From positions 1 through 64,000 of the forward strand of contig NZ_QDAE01000010.1 in NCBI RefSeq assembly GCF_003075455.1: a stretch of 64,000 nt of DNA. Direction: 5' to 3'. A program made the translations under genes and the position numbers. Source of the DNA: Arthrobacter sp. Bz4. GTDB lineage: Bacteria; Actinomycetota; Actinomycetes; Actinomycetales; Micrococcaceae. Shown one piece after another: positions 1 to 8,207 of this stretch. The notes under the pieces were generated by a model. That model made no database searches. It was given only the letters and a program-made list of their open reading frames with translations, and was not told where the DNA came from. The first letter of the stretch is position 1. Each line of letters begins with the position of its first letter.

Positions 1-188
1 AAACTCGGGGCCGGAATCGGGGAAGAATGCCGATCCGGTAGCAGAGGCTTTACTGCTTTTCATACCTCCATTCCATCATCGAGCACTGACAGTAATGACA
101 AAATAGGGCCCCATTCAGGGCCCCCAGGAAAACTTTTTTCAACTATTTTTCAGCACCGGAATTCAGGCACCGCAGACCCAGTCCCGGA

Positions 189-216
189 CCGCCCCTCCCT
201 CGTGTGGGAGGGGCGG
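189..216 (-). terminator. Hairpin downstream of ilvD
   Basis: An 11-bp perfect stem (189-199 with 206-216) and a 6-base loop lie just after the ilvD stop codon on the minus strand. It is the only strong hairpin there. No clear T-run follows on the minus strand, so it may end transcription weakly or only protect the 3' end. The remaining bases 1-188 hold no gene I can support; they include short A/T runs near 130-150. Confidence 0.5.
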
Positions 217-229
217 CCCGGCGGAGGGG

Positions 230-1933
230 CTAGCCGCAGTACGCGCCCTCGGAGGCCGAGTGCACCAGCTTGGCGTACTTCGCGAGCACTCCCTTGGTGT
301 AGATCGCCGGGAGCGGCTCCCAGCCGACCTTCCGGCTTTCGAGTTCGGCTTCGTCCACCAGCAGGTCAAAGCTCTTGTTGGGGATGTCGATACGGATCCG
401 GTCGCCGTCCTTCACGAAGGCGATGGGTCCGCCGTCGACCGCTTCTGGTGCCACGTGCCCAATGCACAGGCCCGTGGTGCCACCGGAGAACCGGCCGTCG
501 GTCAGCAGCAGCACATCCTTGCCGAGGCCCGCGCCCTTGATCGCGCCGGTGATTGCGAGCATTTCGCGCATCCCCGGGCCACCCTTGGGTCCCTCGTAAC
601 GGATGACGACGACGTCGCCGGCCTTCACGACGCCGTCGGCGAGCGCCTTCAGCGCACCTTGTTCCCGCTCGAAGACGCGGGCAGTTCCTTCGAAGACCTC
701 GGCGTCGAACCCGGCGGTCTTGACGACTGCACCTTCAGGAGCCAGCGAGCCCTTGACAATGGTGATGCCCCCGCTGGCGTGGATCGGGTTGTCCATGGCG
801 CGAAGGATCTTGCCATCGAGGTCCGGCGGATTGATCGACGCGAGGTTCTCGGCCAGAGTCTTGCCGGTGACGGTCAGGACGTCCCCGTGCAGCAGCCCGG
901 CGTCGAGCAGCGCCCGCATGATGACCGGCACGCCTCCCACCTTGTCGACGTCGGTCATCACGTAACGGCCGAACGGCTTCAGGTCGCCCAGGTGCGGGAT
1001 TTTGTCACCGATGCGGTTGAAGTCATCGAGCGTCAGCTCAACTTCGGCTTCACGCGCAATCGCCAGCAGGTGAAGCACGGCATTGGTGGACCCGCCGAAA
1101 GCCATGGTGACGGCAATAGCGTTCTCGAACGCCTTGCGGGTCATGATGTCCCGCGCGGTGATCCCGAGGCGCAGGAGGTTGACCACGGCCTCACCCGACT
1201 TGCGGGCAAAATCATCACGACGGCGATCGGCCGACGGCGGCGCGGCCGATCCTGGCAGCGACATGCCCAGGGCCTCGCCGATGCAGGCCATGGTGTTGGC
1301 CGTGTACATGCCGCCACAGGCGCCTTCGCCGGGGCAGACTGCCTTCTCGATGCGGGTCAGGTCTTCTTCGCTCATCTTGCCGGCGGCGCAGGCGCCCACC
1401 GCCTCGAAGGCGTCAATCAGTGTGACTTCCCGCTCGGTGCCGTCTTCCAGTTTCACCCAGCCCGGCATGATCGAACCGCCGTAGAGGAAGACGCTCGCGA
1501 GGTTCAAACGTGCTGCGGCCATCAGCATGCCAGGCAGCGACTTGTCGCAGCCAGCCAGCAGGACCGAACCGTCAATCCGCTCGGCCTCCATGACGGTCTC
1601 CACCGAATCGGCGATCACTTCACGCGAGACCAGCGAGAAGTGCATCCCGGAGTGGCCCATTGAAATGCCGTCGGACACGGAGATGGTGCCGAACTGCATC
1701 GGGAACCCCCCGCCCGCATGAACGCCTTCCTTGGCGCACTGGGCGAGCCGGTTCAGTGACAGGTTGCAGGGAGTAATCTCGTTCCACGAACTTGCGACGC
1801 CAATTTGCGGCTTCGCAAAGTCGTCGTCGCCCATGCCGACCGCACGGAGCATTCCGCGGGCCGGCGCCCGCTCAAATCCATCAGTGACGGCCCGGCTTCG
1901 CGGCTTAATATCAGGGGTATTTTCCAGGCTCAT
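230..1933 (-). CDS. ilvD: Dihydroxy-acid dehydratase (IlvD)
   Basis: Dehydrates 2,3-dihydroxyisovalerate and 2,3-dihydroxy-3-methylvalerate to the 2-oxoacids in valine, isoleucine and pantothenate synthesis; cytoplasmic. The 567-residue protein has the family length. The three cysteines expected to bind the Fe-S cluster are visible in ITPCN (about C56), LAGCDKS (about C129) and [12 protein letters not shown] (about C206), followed by GRFSGGTTG near the C-terminus. The ATG start opens on [13 protein letters not shown], typical of actinobacterial IlvD. It stands alone: ilvB/N/C are not in the window. The neighbour upstream is divergent, leaving about 115 bases for its promoter. Identification is secure. 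Confidence 0.98.
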   Translation of the reverse strand: MSLENTPDIKPRSRAVTDGFERAPARGMLRAVGMGDDDFAKPQIGVASSWNEITPCNLSLNRLAQCAKEGVHAGGGFPMQFGTISVSDGISMGHSGMHFSLVSREVIADSVETVMEAERIDGSVLLAGCDKSLPGMLMAAARLNLASVFLYGGSIMPGWVKLEDGTEREVTLIDAFEAVGACAAGKMSEEDLTRIEKAVCPGEGACGGMYTANTMACIGEALGMSLPGSAAPPSADRRRDDFARKSGEAVVNLLRLGITARDIMTRKAFENAIAVTMAFGGSTNAVLHLLAIAREAEVELTLDDFNRIGDKIPHLGDLKPFGRYVMTDVDKVGGVPVIMRALLDAGLLHGDVLTVTGKTLAENLASINPPDLDGKILRAMDNPIHASGGITIVKGSLAPEGAVVKTAGFDAEVFEGTARVFEREQGALKALADGVVKAGDVVVIRYEGPKGGPGMREMLAITGAIKGAGLGKDVLLLTDGRFSGGTTGLCIGHVAPEAVDGGPIAFVKDGDRIRIDIPNKSFDLLVDEAELESRKVGWEPLPAIYTKGVLAKYAKLVHSASEGAYCG

Positions 1934-2049
1934 GGGTCAAAGTCTAGGCGTACCCGCATTCCCCGCAATGCCATATGACCACCCTGTTACGGGACGCGGG
2001 AGTCACGCGGACTCTCGTCATCGGAGCTATGGCACGTAAACTCGGTCCT

Positions 2050-2541
2050 ATGTCGACGCCTCCATCGGACCCTGACCCGCCAGAAGTGACCGACAAAGCC
2101 CCTGATAGCGACCAGCTCAAGGATGATCTGCGAAAAGTCTTCGACTCGCAGATCCCCAACTACGGCGATTACAACCTGGTCTTTGCTGCCAATGAGCGCT
2201 ATAAACAACGGGAATCCGATGGCGCCCGTGTCACTATGCCGAAATATTACGTACTGGGCTACCGCTGGCAACCAACCGAAATCATGATCGCTCCTGTCGA
2301 CTCGCATACGCTGGCGGGCACCGGCATCCCCGTGGAAATCAACATGACAAACCTCTCGCATGCCCACCGTCTGGCCAGCGGTCACTACGAAGTAGGCACC
2401 AGCACCGGAAAGACATTCCAGTTCGGAGTGCAACCGGAGGCGCGCTTCAGTTCAGGCCCGCACTCACAGCTGGTGATCGATCAACGCGACGATCATCAGG
2501 ACTTCGACGCGTTTATGGCCGCCTTCATCGCGATGGCCTAG
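2050..2541 (+). CDS. Conserved hypothetical protein
   Basis: A protein of about 163 residues with no signal peptide or membrane segment. It starts with a Pro/Asp-rich stretch (to about residue 25), then a soluble alpha/beta-looking region with motifs such as NYNLVFAANERYKQ and KYYVLGYRWQP. I recognise no catalytic motif and give no function. The start is uncertain: ATG 2029 and ATG 1975 are in frame upstream, but neither has a well-spaced Shine-Dalgarno sequence. It is divergent from ilvD, and its stop lies 35 bases from the end of the convergent dehydrogenase gene. Frame length, GC3 pattern and lack of a better ORF support it as real coding sequence. Confidence 0.7.
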   Translation: MSTPPSDPDPPEVTDKAPDSDQLKDDLRKVFDSQIPNYGDYNLVFAANERYKQRESDGARVTMPKYYVLGYRWQPTEIMIAPVDSHTLAGTGIPVEINMTNLSHAHRLASGHYEVGTSTGKTFQFGVQPEARFSSGPHSQLVIDQRDDHQDFDAFMAAFIAMA

Positions 2542-2576
2542 CACCCAAACTCCAGGGCACCCGCCGTCGGGAACCG

Positions 2577-3527
2577 TTAGCGGTAGAGGGATCCGCGCTG
2601 CACCAGGTTGGTTGGCTCCTCGCCGGCAGCAAAGCTGACCAGCTGGCGCCGCAACAACTTGATCATTCGCGGCCAGAATGCGCCGGTGTTGCCGCCGCTG
2701 TGGGGTGTGATCAGCGCCCCGGACGCCGACCACAGGGGGTGTCCCTCGGGGACGGGCTCCGGATCGAACACATCGAGAGCCGCCGACAGGCGCTCGGCAA
2801 TCACTTCCGCCGTCAGAGCCTCGCTATCCACCACCGCGCCGCGGGCCATGTTGACGACCAGCGCGCCATCGGGCATCGCTGCCAGCACTTCGGCGTTGAT
2901 CAGCCCTCGGGTCGCATCGGTGAGCGGTGTGATGACGATCAGCACTTCGGCTTCCCCTGCGAGCGTCACCAACTCGTCGCTGCCGTGCACGTGCCCCCAT
3001 TCGTCGTCGCGGGCTGAACTGCCGACCCGGGTCAGCTCCACCTCGAACGGCTCAAGACGCCGGGCAATCTCGACGCCGATTCCTCCGACGCCCACCAGCA
3101 GCACCTTGCGGTCGGCGAGGCCGAGATAGCGGCCGGGCCGCCACTGACCCAGAGTCTGGTTGCGGACGGCGTCGTCAATGCCTCGGAGCGAGGCGATTGT
3201 GAGGCCAACCGCGAGCTCAGCGGTCGCGGCGGCGTGGACGCCCGCGGCGCTGGTAACGGCGACGTCGTCGCCCACCAACTCGGGGATACCCTCGTAGCCA
3301 GTGGATTGGGTGTGTACCAGCAGCAGGTTCGGCGCGCTCTTGACTGCAGCACCGAAAGTCTCGGGCGAGGACATGTAAGGCAATACGGCGGCGTCAATCT
3401 CTGCCAGATCTGCACCCACCGGATCCGCGTCGAAGTCCCACACCACCACCGAGATTCCATCCGGCGCTGGCTGTAGCGCATCGAGCATTTCAACACTGGG
3501 CACCGAAACTGTCTTGATCCTGTCCAT
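2577..3527 (-). CDS. D-2-hydroxyacid dehydrogenase, NAD(P)-binding
   Basis: A 316-residue member of the D-isomer-specific 2-hydroxyacid dehydrogenases (SerA/GhrA type), which interconvert 2-oxoacids and D-2-hydroxyacids with NAD(P)H. The catalytic half is split around the Rossmann core as usual. The dinucleotide loop GVGGIG is at about 146-151, the catalytic Arg region is NMARGAVVD, and the catalytic His is in ITPHSGG near residue 281. It has no ACT or regulatory domain, so it is not a full-length SerA. Substrate cannot be read from sequence; glyoxylate/hydroxypyruvate reductase is one possibility. No operon partner: the next genes upstream are divergent. Confidence 0.88.
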   Translation of the reverse strand: MDRIKTVSVPSVEMLDALQPAPDGISVVVWDFDADPVGADLAEIDAAVLPYMSSPETFGAAVKSAPNLLLVHTQSTGYEGIPELVGDDVAVTSAAGVHAAATAELAVGLTIASLRGIDDAVRNQTLGQWRPGRYLGLADRKVLLVGVGGIGVEIARRLEPFEVELTRVGSSARDDEWGHVHGSDELVTLAGEAEVLIVITPLTDATRGLINAEVLAAMPDGALVVNMARGAVVDSEALTAEVIAERLSAALDVFDPEPVPEGHPLWSASGALITPHSGGNTGAFWPRMIKLLRRQLVSFAAGEEPTNLVQRGSLYR

Positions 3528-3643
3528 CCCGAAAGCCTAACGTCCAGTTGCGACCAGCGCCCTCCACGGCTGTGGACACTCGCGCGGGTTGGTCGTAACG
3601 TCGAAGGCGGTGGGTGTCCCACCAGGTGCGTAAGGATCGTGTC

Positions 3644-3775
3644 ATGGACGTAGTTTTCTGGGTGCTGCTGATCGTCGTCATTGTTGGCGCTGTCTGGTGG
3701 TTCCGCTTCCGGAGCGCGCCCGACGACGTCGACACCCACCCGCGCACTGATCCGCCGGCCAGCCGGAAGGATTAA
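3644..3775 (+). CDS. 43-residue single-span membrane peptide
   Basis: A small ORF: ATG, a hydrophobic segment of about 16-18 residues near the N-terminus (FWVLLIVVIVGAVWW), then a charged tail with RFRS and DDVDTHPR. An AAGGA ribosome site lies 7 bases before the ATG. The stop codon is only 5 bases before the start of the PQQ-type dehydrogenase lipoprotein, so the two are probably co-transcribed and coupled. Topology is likely N-out/C-in by the positive RFR after the span. No family is recognised. It could be a small accessory or assembly peptide, or just a leader ORF; the good ribosome site favours translation. Confidence 0.6.
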   Translation: MDVVFWVLLIVVIVGAVWWFRFRSAPDDVDTHPRTDPPASRKD

Positions 3776-3780
3776 CCATT

Positions 3781-4902
3781 TTGGCGAGCACCCGGCGGCT
3801 ACCGTCCGCTCTGGCAACCGCCGTCGTCGTGCTTCTGTCCCTTGCAGCGTGCACGGCTGATGAGCCCAGCCCAATTGTCGGCGGCAGTCCGGCGACAGCG
3901 CAAGCGACTGCGCCAGCGACTGAACCAGCGACTGAACCGGAACCTATCCGGCTTCCCGACCTCTCCCCCGGCGACCTTCGCGCGGAAGGGCTTAACGTCC
4001 CGTGGGCGCTGGCCACGCTGCCCGACGGATCGCTGCTGGTCACCGAACGCGAGACCGGGGAGATCAAACGGGTGGCTGACGGCGAGACAACTACCGTCGG
4101 AACCCTCGGCGCCGAGGTCGCAGCCGCCGGTGAAGGCGGCTTGCTGGGGCTGGCCATCAGCCCAGACTTTGACACGGACCCCAGATTGTTCGTGTTCTAC
4201 ACCGGCCCGGCCGACAACCGGATTTCCAGCCTCACCTACAGCGAGGAGGGCCTCGGCCAGCCCGAAGAGGTGTTGACCGGTCTGCCGAAGGCCCATATCC
4301 ACAACGGCGGACGGATCAAATTCGGCCCGGACGGCTACCTGTATGTGGGCACCGGCGACGCCGCTCAGGCGGACGCCGCGCAGGATCCTGACAGCCTGGC
4401 CGGCAAGATCCTCCGAATCACCAGCGACGGCGAGCCGGCGCCTGGCAACCCCATTGACGGGTCGCCCGTCTACAGCCTTGGACACCGCAATGTGCAGGGC
4501 CTCGCCTGGGATTCAGCCGACCGGTTGTGGGCCAGCGAATTTGGTCCCGAGGTCGACGACGAGCTGAACCTCATCGAGCCCGGCGGGAACTACGGGTGGC
4601 CGGCAGTCACCGGCTCCCCCGGAGTAGCCGATTTCATCGACGCCCAGGTGGTGTGGCCCTCTACCGCCACCTCGTCCCCAAGTGGAATGGCAATCGTCGA
4701 TGACATTGCCTATATCGGCGGACTACGCGGAGAGAGGCTGTGGCAGGTGCCGCTGCTGGCGGGGGCCGTCAACGCACCGGTCAGCCACTTCGACGGCGAA
4801 TACGGACGGCTACGCGATGTAATCCAGGGAACGGACGGAGAACTACTGATCGCCACCAACGAGGGCACCGAATCGCGGGTGATCACCGTCGACGCGTCGT
4901 AG
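3781..4902 (+). CDS. PQQ-dependent sugar dehydrogenase-like lipoprotein
   Basis: A 373-residue exported lipoprotein of the soluble glucose/sorbosone dehydrogenase (YliI/Asd) beta-propeller family. The N-terminus has an Arg-containing start, a hydrophobic core and lipobox LAAC with Cys about 24, followed by a Thr/Ala/Pro/Glu-rich linker to about residue 60. The propeller then shows family motifs: NVPWALATLPDGSLLVTER, GEGGLLGLAISPDF, the AHIHNGG histidine, KFGPDGYLYVGTGD and GHRNVQGLAWD. It would oxidise aldoses outside the membrane if PQQ is available; no PQQ synthesis genes are seen here. Start is TTG at 3781, with GGAAGG upstream. Exact substrate is unknown. Confidence 0.88.
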   Translation: MASTRRLPSALATAVVVLLSLAACTADEPSPIVGGSPATAQATAPATEPATEPEPIRLPDLSPGDLRAEGLNVPWALATLPDGSLLVTERETGEIKRVADGETTTVGTLGAEVAAAGEGGLLGLAISPDFDTDPRLFVFYTGPADNRISSLTYSEEGLGQPEEVLTGLPKAHIHNGGRIKFGPDGYLYVGTGDAAQADAAQDPDSLAGKILRITSDGEPAPGNPIDGSPVYSLGHRNVQGLAWDSADRLWASEFGPEVDDELNLIEPGGNYGWPAVTGSPGVADFIDAQVVWPSTATSSPSGMAIVDDIAYIGGLRGERLWQVPLLAGAVNAPVSHFDGEYGRLRDVIQGTDGELLIATNEGTESRVITVDAS

Positions 4903-4992
4903 CCGCCCGGCAAGGAACCAATTTCAGGTTTCAGCAGAAGTGCTGGTAGAGTTTCATGCTGTTGCGGTTGGCCCGATGGGCCCAGTCAACAT

Positions 4993-5065
4993 GCACCTCT
5001 AGCTCAATTGGCAGAGCATCTGACTCTTAATCAGAGGGTTTCGGGTTCAAGTCCCGAGGGGTGCA
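4993..5065 (+). tRNA. tRNA-Lys (CTT)
   Basis: A complete cloverleaf of 73 bases: acceptor gcacctc with ggggtgc, D arm gctc/gagc, anticodon stem tctga/tcaga with loop ctcttaa (anticodon CTT), and T arm tcggg/cccga with loop ttcaagt. The discriminator is A5065 and CCA is encoded at 5066-5068. It decodes AAG. A strong terminator follows directly. Confidence 0.98.
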
Positions 5066-5073
5066 CCACCACT

Positions 5074-5115
5074 AAACCGTCTGATCGGCAGCACCGCCGA
5101 TCGGACGGTTTTTTT
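5074..5115 (+). terminator. Intrinsic terminator after tRNA-Lys
   Basis: A 16-bp stem (5074-5089 with 5096-5111, one G-T wobble), a 6-base loop, and a run of seven T (5109-5115). It starts 5 bases after the encoded CCA, so it ends the tRNA-Lys transcript. Confidence 0.95.
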
Positions 5116-5182
5116 GTACCAGTTTGGTAGCGATTTTTCGCTCACTCTTCCCCTCCTTGCCCGCCCGCAGTAGCTTGGCGGC

Positions 5183-5611
5183 ATGGAAGGGATGCCATCC
5201 CTCGGAGAAATACACACCGGAGAAATGAACCGGCGGGTGGCACGCGGTCGCTGGGCGTCGATTGCCGCAGAATTCGGCATGCTCACCGGGCCCGAGGTCG
5301 ACTCAAAGGTTGGACCAAATTCCCCGCCGGCCGGATGCCTCGCGGCGAAACGACAGATCCTGGGGGTGGTTACCAGAGCAGGGCGGGTCCTCTATCCGGG
5401 GTTCCAGTTTGATCCCGAGTCTGGCCGGGCCCGACCCATGATTGCCGTCATCGCCTCGATTGGCCTTGCCGGCGGCTGGAAGGATCGACACCTACTCCAG
5501 TGGTTCTGCTCACCCAACGGGTATCTCAGCGGCGACAGACCAGTTGACGTCCTCGACGACCCAGACCGCCTCATCTTCGCTGCGCACAGCGACCTGGACC
5601 TCGTGTGGTGA
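5183..5611 (+). CDS. Small protein with MbcA/ParS/Xre antitoxin-like C-terminus
   Basis: A soluble protein of about 142 residues. The last 60 residues, including AVIASIGLAGGWKDRHLLQW, SPNGYLSGDRP and VDVLDDPDRL, resemble the toxin-binding domain (formerly DUF2384) of MbcA/ParS/Xre antitoxins, where a Leu/Gly-rich loop precedes P-x-D-L-L. The N-terminus does not show a clear helix-turn-helix. No RES-domain toxin follows; the next gene is convergent. It lies just downstream of tRNA-Lys, a place where foreign DNA often inserts. Starts at 5183, 5192 and 5225 are all possible because no ribosome site is well spaced. Family assignment is inference by motif memory; the gene itself is likely. Confidence 0.55.
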   Translation: MEGMPSLGEIHTGEMNRRVARGRWASIAAEFGMLTGPEVDSKVGPNSPPAGCLAAKRQILGVVTRAGRVLYPGFQFDPESGRARPMIAVIASIGLAGGWKDRHLLQWFCSPNGYLSGDRPVDVLDDPDRLIFAAHSDLDLVW

Positions 5612-5665
5612 ATGACTGGTAAAAGGCCGAGTCCTTGGTCCGTCAGTCGTCGGTTGCCGGTCGTC

Positions 5666-6174
5666 CTAGTTGTCTGACGGCAGCGGGCCGTCGGTGCCCG
5701 ATGCGGTGGGAACCGTCGTGGCCCACCGGGGAGCTCCGAGTTCCCGGATCACACTCTGCAGATGGTCGCGGAGTTCGTCGGAGATCAGGCCCTCACCGGT
5801 CACCAGTGTGCGTTCGATATCTTTCGACTGCGCGAGGACGCCAAGGCCAGCGTCCGTTATTGAAACCATATGCTACGCCGGTCCAGGTCATTTCGAGTTC
5901 GGGAGACATGCCCCCGAGTTTCCAGCCGTGAAAGTGTCTTTCCCATGGTCTGCGCCTGTACCCGTACTATCTGGGCGAGGCTCGCCTGAGTCATCGGACC
6001 TTGACCTTCCAGAACACCCAACGCAATGACTCCGGCGTGGGTGACACCCAGGTTCACCAGCCGTTCATTCCACGCGTGCTCGACCAGGCGGGCAGCAGTG
6101 GTCAGCAGTCGGCCGGTGGGCCATTGCTCCAGGTCCGGCATAAAAGAAAGCACTTCCTCTCGCCGCACAGACAT
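5666..6174 (-). pseudogene. MarR-family regulator, split by a one-base frameshift
   Basis: Two ORFs on the minus strand read as one MarR winged-helix protein of about 169 residues if one base is restored near 5872. The first (from ATG 6174) carries the N-terminal helices, the recognition helix region QASLAQIVRVQAQTMGKTL, and the wing RTRNDLDRRS. The second continues with MVSITDAGLGVLAQ and the C-terminal dimer helix. The expected junction is DRRS-H-MVS; the DNA has AGCATATG where AGCCATATG would keep frame. It is divergent from bcp, so it may be a redox- or xenobiotic-sensing regulator of that gene. Either a recent null mutation or a sequencing undercall of C. Confidence 0.85.
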
Positions 6175-6315
6175 GCAGCGTTGATCACGGTAACGCCGAC
6201 CGGTGTAGTTTCAAACGTATCGACCTTATTTACTTATGATAGCTACGGATTTGCGAAAAGTGTCAGCGCCACCATGGCCGACGCAACTAACAAACAAGCA
6301 GAAGGAATACAAATA

Positions 6316-6786
6316 ATGGCTGAACGTCTAATGTCGGGCGAGGTAGCCCCCGATTTCTCCCTGCCCACAGCCGACGGTTCCACCGTGTCCCTGAAGGACT
6401 ATGCAGGCTCCAGCGTGGTGGTTTATTTCTATCCGGCGGCCTCCACTCCCGGCTGCACCACCCAGGCATGCGACTTCCGCGACAACCTAGCATCCCTTGC
6501 TGCCGCGGGCTACACAGTCCTCGGCATCTCACCCGACAGCGTGGCAAACCTCCGGAAATTTGCCGATACAGAAGAGCTCACCTTCCCCCTCCTGTCCGAC
6601 GAAGACCACGCGGTAGCCGAGGCGTGGGGTGCATGGGGTGAAAAGAAAAACTACGGCAAGGTCTACGAAGGCCTGATCCGCTCGACGGTCGTCGTCGGAC
6701 CCGATGGACTGGTGCAACTACCCCAGTACAACGTCCGCGCCACCGGCCACGTCGCGAAACTTCGGAGAGACCTCGGCGTCCAATAG
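6316..6786 (+). CDS. bcp: Thiol peroxidase, Bcp/PrxQ-type peroxiredoxin
   Basis: A cytoplasmic, thioredoxin-dependent peroxidase that reduces H2O2 and organic hydroperoxides. The 156-residue protein has the peroxiredoxin fold with VVYFYPAASTPGCTTQACDF: peroxidatic Cys about 47 and resolving Cys about 52, four apart, as in the alpha-helical PrxQ class. The PxxxT/SxxC signature has Ser/Thr present. ATG 6316 is chosen because GAAGGAA lies about 8 bases upstream and residues after it match the family N-terminus (APDFSLP); an in-frame ORF extends upstream to 6001 but runs through the divergent regulator. The broken MarR gene upstream is a candidate regulator. Confidence 0.95.
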   Translation: MAERLMSGEVAPDFSLPTADGSTVSLKDYAGSSVVVYFYPAASTPGCTTQACDFRDNLASLAAAGYTVLGISPDSVANLRKFADTEELTFPLLSDEDHAVAEAWGAWGEKKNYGKVYEGLIRSTVVVGPDGLVQLPQYNVRATGHVAKLRRDLGVQ

Positions 6787-6843
6787 ATTCGCGTACACTG
6801 GAGGCTGACGTTTTCGGCAGCTTGTCTGTCCCAGGCGTCGAAC

Positions 6844-6925
<82 letters not shown>

Positions 6926-6934
6926 CCATTGTTA

Positions 6935-6970
6935 TGAGTCGCGACATGGACTACATGTGAGTCGCGACAT
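6935..6970 (+). repeat. 13-bp direct repeat after tRNA-Leu
   Basis: tgagtcgcgacat occurs at 6935-6947 and again at 6958-6970, with a 10-base spacer. Each copy contains the palindrome gtcgcgac. The pair sits between the tRNA 3' end and its terminator. Origin unknown; it could be slippage, a protein-binding pair, or part of the 3' trailer. Confidence 0.7.
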
Positions 6971-6975
6971 CGACG

Positions 6976-7009
6976 ACACCCCCAGCTTCGGCTGGGGGTG
7001 TTTTCTTTT
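6976..7009 (+). terminator. Intrinsic terminator after tRNA-Leu
   Basis: A perfect 11-bp stem (6976-6986 with 6991-7001), a ttcg tetraloop closed by C-G, and the T-rich tail ttttctttt. Ends the tRNA-Leu transcript. The 280 bases that follow, to the fasciclin gene, contain no ORF I can support; the promoter for that gene should be there. Confidence 0.95.
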
Positions 7010-7291
7010 GTCTGGGTGACCCGCTCGACGCGAGATTCCTCATCCCCACCCGGGCCAGCCCAGTTTCCCACCCCGGCAGGCTGCCCCACGGTGGGACCTG
7101 GGTCACATTGAGCCTCGGGAATCGCCGACCTTGCGCGGTCTTTACCCGGTGTAGAAAATTTCAGGAATCGCCACCCATCCTCGCTCCGAACACGACCGAA
7201 GTACCTATGAGACATCGACACGATGTGTTCGACAAGTTAGTTAGCTGATCGGCAAAGTACGCCCGGTCACACCAATGAAGGAGAAAATCCA

Positions 7292-7996
7292 ATGGGAAAC
7301 ATCAAGAGCCGTAAGCTCTCCATCCTCGGTGTTGCTGCAGTGGCCATGTTCGGCCTCGCAGCATGCGGTGGCGGCGACACCGCAACTGAGTCCACCGGGG
7401 AAATGACCAGCGAGGAAATGACCACTACCGAAGCCGCTCCCGAAGCAACTGAGTCGGCAATGGAAGAGGAAATGGGCGAAGACATGGACCCAGCCGCAAA
7501 CCTGGTTGGCCCAGGTTGCGCCGGCTACGCCGAGCAGGTTCCAGAAGGCGACGGCTCGGTTGCCGGCATGGCCCTGGATCCAGTAGCAACAGCTGCGTCG
7601 AACAACCCGATCCTCACCACGCTGACCGCAGCCGTCACCGGCGAACTGAACCCAGATGTCGACCTCGTTGACACCCTGAACGGCGACGAGTTCACCGTCT
7701 TCGCACCAACCGATGACGCCTTCGCGAAGATCGACGAAGAGACCATCGCGGCTCTCCAGACCGATGCGGACCTCCTCACCGGCATCCTGACCTACCACGT
7801 AGTCCCCGGCCAGCTGTCCCCGGATGAGGTCGCCGGAACCCACACCACCGTCAACGGCGCAGAGCTGACCGTTGAAGGCATGGGCGACGAAATCACTGTC
7901 GGCGACGACGCTTCAGCAGTAGTCTGCGGTGGCGTAATGACCCAGAACGCAACCGTGTACATGGTCGACACCGTTCTGATGCCTCCTAGCGAGTAA
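7292..7996 (+). CDS. Fasciclin-domain (FAS1) lipoprotein
   Basis: A 234-residue surface lipoprotein similar in layout to mycobacterial MPT83/MPT70. A signal peptide ends at lipobox LAAC (Cys about 25), then GGG and a strongly acidic Thr/Glu/Met linker (about 30-70). The FAS1 domain fills about 95-234, with [25 protein letters not shown] and the second conserved box [12 protein letters not shown], ending [26 protein letters not shown]1 proteins mediate adhesion and matrix contact. The start has AAGGAG well placed. It is a single-gene unit bounded by terminators, and the choice of synonymous codons (many GAA, GCA, CCA) is more restricted than in neighbours, suggesting high expression. Confidence 0.93.
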   Translation: MGNIKSRKLSILGVAAVAMFGLAACGGGDTATESTGEMTSEEMTTTEAAPEATESAMEEEMGEDMDPAANLVGPGCAGYAEQVPEGDGSVAGMALDPVATAASNNPILTTLTAAVTGELNPDVDLVDTLNGDEFTVFAPTDDAFAKIDEETIAALQTDADLLTGILTYHVVPGQLSPDEVAGTHTTVNGAELTVEGMGDEITVGDDASAVVCGGVMTQNATVYMVDTVLMPPSE

Positions 7997-8040
7997 TTGA
8001 CTCCCTGCTTCGAATCCTCTAACTCGAAACAGGGCGCCAC

Positions 8041-8088
8041 AGGCTGGGATCCTGAACACCGTACGGTGCTCAGGGTCCCAGCCTTTCC
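8041..8088 (+). terminator. Terminator after fasciclin gene
   Basis: A long imperfect stem: aggctggga pairs with tcccagcct, continuing inward through cctga/tcagg and caccg/cggtg with one wobble and one mismatch, followed by a short pyrimidine tail. It lies 45 bases after the fasciclin stop. Confidence 0.85.
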
Positions 8089-8207
8089 TCGTATCCGGGG
8101 TTTGCTGGGGGATGACCGCTGGCGCCTGTCCGAACACCACTGGGATCATCATTTAGACTGGGAAACCTAAACAATTTCCGCCGTGTGCGGGTACGGCTGA
8201 GGAGACA

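Noticed and set aside
260-1663. Long plus-strand ORF opposite ilvD (467 residues)
   Set aside because: Antisense shadow created by high GC; protein is Arg/His/Gly-rich with no family features, while the minus strand encodes a textbook IlvD.
6001-6315. N-terminal extension of the bcp frame
   Set aside because: Runs antisense through the MarR gene; the ribosome site and family N-terminus place the start at 6316.
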